In this document: positions 57,546 through 64,000 of the stretch, piece after piece
Layout: every line of letters begins with the position of its first letter
Position numbering within the stretch: the first letter of the stretch is position 1
NCBI GenBank assembly: GCA_019426215.1
Contig: CM033391.1
Location: forward strand, 20,386,708-20,450,707
Direction of reading: 5' to 3'
From: Buddleja alternifolia
Lineage: Eukaryota; Streptophyta; Magnoliopsida; Lamiales; Scrophulariaceae
DNA: 64,000 nucleotides
Notes under the pieces: generated by a model
The model's database searches: none
What the model saw: the letters and a program-made list of their open reading frames with translations, nothing else
What the model was told of the DNA's origin: nothing
Made by a program: the position numbers and the translations under genes

Positions 57546-58190
57546 AAAAAATGACATCAACAAATCTTTCCCCCAATTTAATAATGCCAAAAAAAAAACG
57601 GATGACATTCACCGGAAACTGTATTCAATATTCTTCAACATATACAACACAAAAATAGCGTACAAGACTAAAATCGTCAACATATATGAGCTGAAACCAT
57701 GTGCCTTACAACACACCACACATATAGCACATTATGGAACAAAAAAAAAATGACATGAACACATCGTTCCCCCAATTAAATTAACATCAACGAAAAAAAA
57801 AAAAAAAAAAAACCAACGACATTCACCAGAAACTATATTCAACATTCCCCAACATATACAACACAAAATAGCGTACAAGACTAAATTCCTCAACATATAT
57901 GACCTGAAACCATGGATCGAACACAAACCCTAATTTTTAGCAACTATAAAATTAAACAAATGCGTAAGTAATTTCTCCACAATTTTATGGTTCATATTTT
58001 CCCCAAGAAACAAACCCCCAACAACACATCTTTCCCCCCCCCCCCCCTCCCCATGAATACATCTTCCCCCCAATTTTAAAACGCAACAAAAAAAAATATT
58101 TTGTTGTCAACATTATTAAACATATAGAACACGAAACTCAAATACAACAGTACAATCCACAACATAAATGAGCTAAAACTATCGATGGAA
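57546..58190. repeat. Three imperfect tandem copies near the right end of the Harbinger element
   Basis: Copies at about 57546-57702, 57741-57913 and 58045-58183 share phrases such as TTCCCCCAATT, GACATTCACC, CAACATATACAACACAAAA and GCGTACAAGACTAAA. The third is the most diverged. Each includes A-tracts of variable length (up to about 19 at 57793-57811). No coding potential. The transposase promoter would lie between them and 57444. Confidence 0.7.
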
Positions 58191-58706
58191 ACTCAAACAC
58201 TAATTTGTAGCAAATATAAAAAATTGAACATGTTAAGCGACAAAAAATAAGGTTTTGAACCACATACTCGCTTGGTAGGTTATTACAGATGAAGAAATAA
58301 GGAAAGTCGAGCAGCAGGAGAGACCGATCTTCAACAATGGTGGTCTGTATCTCGGTCGGTGGAGAGAAATAGAGAGAACAAGAGAAATGGGAGCTGGGGC
58401 ACGAGCTGGATAGAGAGAGAGAGAGAGTGTGTGTGTGTGTGTGATTTCTAAAAATAAAGAAAAAATGAGTGTTGGTGGATATATATATAGCAGGGGGTTA
58501 TATTAGTAATAACACTACATGGCCAAGTAAACCCATGAAGTGGGTCTTCTCAAGCATGCCTCAAAAGGTGGGTTGGGATAGCAAGGGTATATGGGTTTCT
58601 GAACCGGGCCTTGGGTTTGTTGGCTAATTCTAGCCAAACAACCAAACAATAAATTGCATGTGTCAGAATTAGCCAACCCATGTAAACCCTCCAACCAAAT
58701 GACCCC
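58191..58706. other. Right subterminal part of the Harbinger element
   Basis: (GA)n/(GT)n run at 58408-58442, then AACCAAACAA-type motifs (58630-58700) mirrored at the left end, then the TIR. No gene; an open frame that crosses 58706 mixes RNase H with TIR sequence. Confidence 0.7.
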
Positions 58707-58709
58707 TTG

Positions 58710-61700
58710 AAGTTCTTCTATGAACTTCCTAAGCCAAACAACCTCTTTAGCTGCCTCAGAGGTAGCTATGTATTCAGCCTCAGTAGTGGAGTCTGCGGTT
58801 GTGCTTTGCTTAGAACTTTTCCAAGTCACCGCCCCACCATTGAGGTGGATATTCGATCATCGACATCTGATTGAAAATCTAAGTTAGTGTACCCGTCCAT
58901 TCTCAGGTCACCACTCCCATAAATGAGAATCATATCCTTAGTTCTCTTTAGATACTTCAAGATATTCTTCACAGCTATCCAATGTTCCTTGCCAGGGTTT
59001 GCCTGAAATAGAGCAACAACGCTTACTGCATAAGCTATGTCATGTCTGGTACGCAGCATTGCGTACATCGGGCTACCCACAGCAGATGCACAGGGTACAG
59101 TGCTCATCTCTTTTCTATCTTCCTCACTTTGAGGACACATAGATTTCGAGAGATGTATCCCATGCCTCATTGGCATGAACCCTTTCTTAGAATCCTCCAT
59201 CCTATATCTCTTTCGGACCTTTTCTAAGTAAAGGGCTTGAGAGAGCCATATCATTCTATTTGTTCAATGTCTATTGATTCGAATCCCTAGAATATAAGTT
59301 GCCTCTCCCAAGTCTTTCATGGAGAAAGTACTCGAAGGCCACATCTTAACAGTGGTAAGCATTCTTATATCATTCCCTATGAGTAATATGTCATCCACAT
59401 ATAATACAAGAAATGTTATCTTGCTCCCACTAACCTTCTTGTAAACACGTGGCTCATCCTCGTTCTTGATGAAGTCAAATCCTTTGAAAGCCTCATCAAA
59501 TTTTAGATTCCAGCTACGAGATGCTTGCTTGAGTCCATAGATGGACCTCTGAAGTTTACACACTTTATGAATGTGGTCCTCGTATACAAAACCTTAAGGT
59601 TGTTCCATATAGACATCCTCTTCTAGGAATCCATTTAGGAAAGCAGTCTTGACATCCATTTGGTATATTTCATAGTCTAGGTGTGCCACTATTGCAAGTA
59701 GAATCCTTATTGATTTAATCATAGCTACTGACGAAAAGGTTTCTTGGTAGTCAATTCCTTCTTTTAAACTATGCCCTTTCGCCACTAGCCTGGCTTTGTA
59801 GGTGTCAATCTTTCCATCAACACCAATCTTTCTCTTGTAGATCCATTTGCACCCAATTGGTTTTACCCCATCAGGCAGATCCACAAGTTTCCAGACTTGG
59901 TTTGCTTGCAATGAATCTATCTCAGTTTGCATAACTTCACGCCATCTAGTAGCATCTACATCCACCATTGCTTGATCATAAGTGGAGAGATCATCTCCAT
60001 GACCCTCCTCTAACACAAAATGAAGATCCATCTCCCTCTGTAACTCTCAGGCAGTTGAGGTACTCTATTTGATCATCGCGGTTGTTGTTGTGTTACAGAA
60101 CGTTCGGCTCTCACTTCCTGTGTAGATGTATCCACTGGAGTTTTATTTTGTTCTTCAAGAACAATCTTTCTACCAGCTCCCCCTTCTTGAATAAACTCAT
60201 CTTCAAGAAAGTGGGCTTGTAAAGCTACAATGATCCTTGATCATCGTGCAGGTAAAAGAGGTATCCCATTGAATCCTCAAGATATCCAATGAAATTCCCT
60301 TTCAAGGATCTAGCCTCCAACTTGTCCACTTTAGTCTTTTTGACATAAGTCGGACATCCCCAAAACTTGATGTGATTAAGACTTGATTTCCTATTTCTCC
60401 ATATCTCACATGGAGTCTTAGGAATGGACTTGGATGGACATCTATTTAAAATGTGTACAGTTGTAAGTAGCGTATGACCCCACAGTAAAATGGGTAAGTC
60501 AGTGTAGTTGAGCATGGAGCGAACCATGTCCAACAGGGTTCGATTCCTTTGCTCTGCTACTCCATTTAACTATGGCGTTGCTAGAGGTGTGAGTTGTAGT
60601 ACTATACCATTCGCTCTAAGGTATACATCAAACTCGTCGCTCATATATTCTCCTCCTCAATCCGATCGAAGAGTTTTTATATGTGGACTAGTTTGATTTT
60701 CCACTAAAGCCTTAAATTCCTTGAACATTTCAATGGATTCAGGCTTGTGCTTCATCAGGTACACTAGACCATATCTTGAATGGTCATCAGTGAATGTGAT
60801 GAAGTAAAGGAAACCTCCTCGAGCCATTTCTCCAAATGGTCCACAAACATCAGTATACACTAAACCTAAGATTTGTGAAGCTCTTTCAAAAGTCCTTGTG
60901 AAGAGGGATCTAGCCATCTTGCCTTTGAGACAAGATTCACAAGTAGGATAGGGATCCAATCCCAATGGAGCAATTAGTCCATCTTTCTCCATTTTGTGAA
61001 TTTTATGTTCGCCGGTATGGTCTATTCTAAGATGCCAGATCAATCTTTGGTTTATTCCAAGCCTACTACGTTTCCTTTGTATAATATTCACAGAACACTC
61101 ATTCTGGACATTAAGGTGATACAATCAATTTACTAAAGAAGCAAAGCCTACTAATTTATTACCATAATAAATGTTGCAATGTTCATCAATAAAACGGAAA
61201 GTATAACCGATTTTAACTAAAACGGGAATTGAAACAATGTTTTTGAGCCAAAAAAAAACATTATCTAGAAATAGTAAAGGACCAGAATTAAGAAATAATG
61301 AGGTAGATCCAATTCTAGTAGCTGCAACGCTTTGCCCGCTGCCTACTCTGACCTTCACCTCATCCGGGCTCAACTTCCTACTTCTTTTGTGATTATGATT
61401 CACACAACACACATGAGTATTAGCTCCTGAATCAAGAATCCATGAAGAGGAAAATATGGTAATAGAGCAATTGGTTTAAAAAACATAAAGTTCTTTACCT
61501 TTTGCTTGTTTGTTAGGACAGTCTCTCCTCCAGTAGCCTAGCTCACCAAAGCACAAACATATGACCTGGTTCTAGCCCTCTTATTCCTCCTCTGTTGTGC
61601 TTTGTTCAAGTCGTGCTGGATGCTCCCTCTTCAAGATGGTTATTTTTATTCCTTCTTCCATCAAATGGATTAGGAAAATAATTGCCATCAGATTGTTCCA

Positions 61701-62322
61701 ACTATCCGCCCTCATTTGTTTTTGAGTAACTTTGAGTTTTTCCAGAAGCCCAACTAATGAACCCTCAATGTCATTCATGTAAAAGTTTAAGACGAAGTAA
61801 TAGAACAAATCAGGGAGTGACTTTAGGATGAGGTCAATTTGGAGATGCAGGTCCATGTAGAAGTTTAAAGATTTTAGTTTTTCTATCATGGTCATCATTT
61901 TGAGAACGAGTTCTCCAACATACTCTCCTTCAGTCATCTTAGTTCGGAAGAGATCTCTTGATATAAAATATCTAGCGGTCCTTTCCAAACAACTCATCCA
62001 AGTGTAGGATAATATCTCTTGCATTATCCATCTTATCACGAGACCTCTGCAACTCAATGCACATGGAGCTTAAGATGTACACTCTTGCTCTATGGTTGTC
62101 ACAACACCAATCCCAACCAATCAGGCAGACTTCATCACCCTCATCTTTTCCAGGAATGGAAAGACAACCAACTTCCAGTGCATAGTTTATAGACTCATAG
62201 CTAAGGACCATCCTCAGCTTTGTGAGCCACTCTATGTAATTTGGACCATTGAGAATCGTGTTTTCCATTAATTTTGACAGTGGTTTGGGAGACACTTTTA
62301 GATTTGAGAGTGATAAATCCAA
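58710..62322 (-). pseudogene. Copia A copy 2 gag-pol polyprotein, broken
   Basis: Minus-strand order: gag (62322-61581, SKLMENTILNGPNYIEWL; frame shift near 62000), protease (about 61440-61125, WILDSGANTHVCCV), gag-pre-integrase finger (61124-60930, [20 protein letters not shown]), integrase core with D (LVYTDVCGPF), D (KTLRSD, 60660) and E (NGVAEQRNRTLLD, about 60545), reverse transcriptase (60031-59264; ARLVAKGHS, active site YVDDILLIGN) and RNase H (59254-58710; EAEYIATSEAAKE). Two stops fall inside the integrase core (about 60655 and 60570), and there are others and frame shifts. The end of RNase H is displaced to 46489-46736 by the Harbinger insertion. Confidence 0.85.
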
Positions 62323-62660
62323 TAACTGCAGAAAATAAACCAGACTTAATTAGACGTATGTAACTAAACTAAGACCAAGTTTAAAATCAAGGACTTCTAC
62401 TTACAACTTGGCTCCCACTATATTTTTCGAGATTCACACTCCCACTGTGAGAAACGAAAGTGATCGTTGTTCATAATTTCGTAGTGGGGATTGAGTTCTT
62501 TAATTAATGTAATGGATGACAACCCTTTAACGTTATTTGGTCCATTACTTAATTAAAGTGATGTCCAACATCAATCTATCCAATAGATGGTTCAATCTTC
62601 TTTTTCCCATAACCCACCAAAACCGCAATCCATTAACGATTTATAGGCTTTGTGGACTAT
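62323..62660 (-). other. Copia A copy 2 leader (5' untranslated region)
   Basis: Similar to 26003-26340 of copy 1 throughout (for example the block around CTTAATTAAAGTGATGTC). The two copies diverge after about 62660/26340. No primer site is found before the similarity ends. Confidence 0.6.
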
Positions 62661-64000
62661 CTAAGTTTATTCCCAGCAACTCCTCATAATCGAACATTTG
62701 AATTTCACCTTGCAACCCTTTTGACGATATTTGGGGTGAAATATTTCTCGATTAAGACATCTAATGCACTTAATAAAATTTTTGAGTTAAATCTTGATAT
62801 ACGACCCCCCACTTACTGGGAAGATGCCATATACTAGGTTTAAATCTAAACTTTATTAAGTTTAGTGGAGGGAAAGGATGCCTAGCACCCCTTACTAACT
62901 TCGTATAATTTTTAATTTGGGAGAATTCATGTTCTAAACATTTATCTAAGTCTCACTTTGCACATTATTATATTTATATAGCGCATATTGATAGCATACA
63001 TGCTTCATACAGCTAATGAACATGCATCGAAAGCAATAAACCAACACATCTAAAGGGGCCAAGCCAATGGACCATCATAAAATTAAAAGAAAAGCCTAGT
63101 TAATCTTCGTGGGCTCCAAGCTCCTCTTCTTTTAGATTGATCTCTTCTTGAAGGCCCATTCTATTTCTATCTATTACATGAGATTCAATTAACAACCTAT
63201 ACATAATTCGAAAAATAAAATAAACGGGCTCAAATTCGGCCCTTACAACCCATCAAAAAAAAAAATACAATCAAAAGAAAATAACCTAAGCCCACGAATA
63301 AATGTCACCATCACATAATACATGCTCGCGTTATTTAAAACATTTAGGTTGGTGGTTAATTAATTAGTCCAACTAATTAATCTCTTCAATAAAATTTCAA
63401 ATTTTACTGACACTTTATGATACTAAACCATCTAGTGAGAATATATTATTTAAATAAATAACTTAATTAAAATCCTCCAAGAATCATTAATTAATTATTT
63501 CACTTAAATAAATAATATTCAATAAGAACAATTTGGGGTCGATTTCATCAAATATAAATTACCAACGATTGTCATATTTAAATTCAATTAATTAGGCCCA
63601 AAACTAATTTATTGAAAAGTCCATAATTTTAATTAAAACAATTTGGGTTTTTTTAATTAAATCCGAGTCATCATCCTTTTGACCCACCCGGATAATTAAA
63701 ATATCCCAAAACCCATTTATTTAAAAATTTGCATTTGAGAAATTTCAACCCGACCCCTTAGGACCCGTGTCATGGACCTGGGCCCACGTTGGCCTCCGTG
63801 CGCCAAGTCGTGCCATGCGCAGGGCCTGGCCGCGCACTGGGTGGCCTGGTGCGATGCGACAATTGTACGGCACCTGCGCACAGCGGGTGGCCCGAAGGCC
63901 ACCTGCTGTGTGCACAGCGTGCGCTGTCTGCGTGATGCGCACGTTGTTGTCGTTACGCTTGTCGCGGGGTTTTTCTGATCCGATTCTCACAAAATTCAGA
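62661..64000. other. Unassigned right end of window
   Basis: 62661-63700 is AT-rich with ATTAATTA runs and may include more of the copia A leader. From about 63750 the base composition switches to GC-rich with repeats of GTGCGC/GGCC type; overlapping open frames there on both strands look like composition effects. The mix resembles an LTR, but ends and partner were not found. Confidence 0.35.

Larger units (their letters stand above)
46740..58706. mobile_element. 12-kb PIF/Harbinger element carrying extra B3, GRF and Myb/SANT-like genes
   Basis: Ends are GGGGTCGTTTGGTTGGAGGG (46740) and, on the minus strand, GGGGTCATTTGGTTGGAGGG (58706). TTG flanks both sides (46737-46739, 58707-58709), and the uninterrupted site is seen in copia A copy 1 at about 23407 (ACCACTTGAAGTTCCTC). 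It encodes a Harbinger transposase and a Myb/SANT partner on the minus strand near the right end, plus five further genes: B3 (+), GRF (-), SANT-like 1 (+), SANT-like 2 (+), SANT-like 3 (-). The subterminal zones are rich in TTGTTTGGTT. At 11,967 bp it is larger than the typical size (about 4-8 kb) of plant Harbinger elements. Confidence 0.85.
41103..62660 (-). mobile_element. Copia A copy 2, carrying three nested insertions
   Basis: Minus-strand element: 3' LTR (41103-44460), polypurine tract, RNase H end (46489-46736), then RNase H to gag and leader (58710-62660). Interrupted by a Tourist-like element in the LTR, a solo LTR at 44506-46488 and the Harbinger element at 46740-58706. No 5' LTR or primer site is seen to the right in the window, so the 5' end is lost or outside. 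To the left of the LTR there is no primer site, unlike copy 1. Confidence 0.85.

Noticed and set aside
57546..58190. CRISPR-like repeat array
   Set aside because: Units are 160-200 bp, degenerate and A-rich, with no short repeat/spacer pattern, and this is a plant genome.
58515..58829. 104-codon ORF as an intact RNase H end
   Set aside because: It runs from RNase H across the Harbinger TIR, so the second half is transposon DNA.
63717..63990. GC-rich ORFs on both strands as a host gene
   Set aside because: Open frames on both strands at once come from base composition; no motif recognised.

Overview
This is a gene-poor, transposon-dense window from the nuclear genome of a flowering plant. 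The lineage call rests on the element families: CACTA with DUF4218/DUF4216, a Ty1/copia Sirevirus with an extra 3' gene, tRNA-Met and tRNA-Asp primer sites, PIF/Harbinger with a Myb/SANT partner, and the plant-only B3 domain. AT-rich intergenic DNA and short introns fit this. A dicot seems likely but I cannot name the species. I see no clear ordinary host gene, rRNA or tRNA gene. Nearly everything is a nested mobile element.

Layout. 1-7791: right part of a CACTA (En/Spm) element with a decayed TNP2 transposase end, a second gene that fuses a plant transposase-like region to a Ulp1 cysteine protease, and a hairpin-rich subterminal zone ending in the CACTA terminus; a solo LTR (1451-3557) sits inside it. 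8211-9777: solo copia LTR. 10871-12228: MULE-like element with long inverted repeats. 14070-16214: broken plus-strand 'putative gypsy type' gag-like gene. 16243-26340: minus-strand copia element (family A, copy 1) whose LTR is split by a very young non-coding LTR element (16376-21648) and whose integrase is deleted. 26341-41102: a second gag-like gene split by a complete 14.0-kb Sirevirus (26622-40667). 41103-62660: family A copy 2, interrupted by a Tourist-like element (41143-42847), a solo LTR (44506-46488) and a 12-kb PIF/Harbinger element (46740-58706). 62660-64000: AT-rich then GC-rich sequence that I cannot assign.

Two parts stand out. The Harbinger element carries, besides a transposase and its Myb/SANT partner, a double-B3-domain gene, a GRF zinc-finger/coiled-coil/membrane-tail gene and three further Myb/SANT-like genes; four of these seven genes read without interruption in the exon model given here. 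The Sirevirus carries a long gene downstream of RNase H that appears to be split by two phase-1 GT-AG introns. Most insertions have exact target-site duplications, so the order of insertion can be worked out: the hosts (CACTA, gag-like genes, copia A) are older, and the Sirevirus, Tourist-like, Harbinger and tRNA-Asp-primed elements came later, the last being the youngest by LTR identity.
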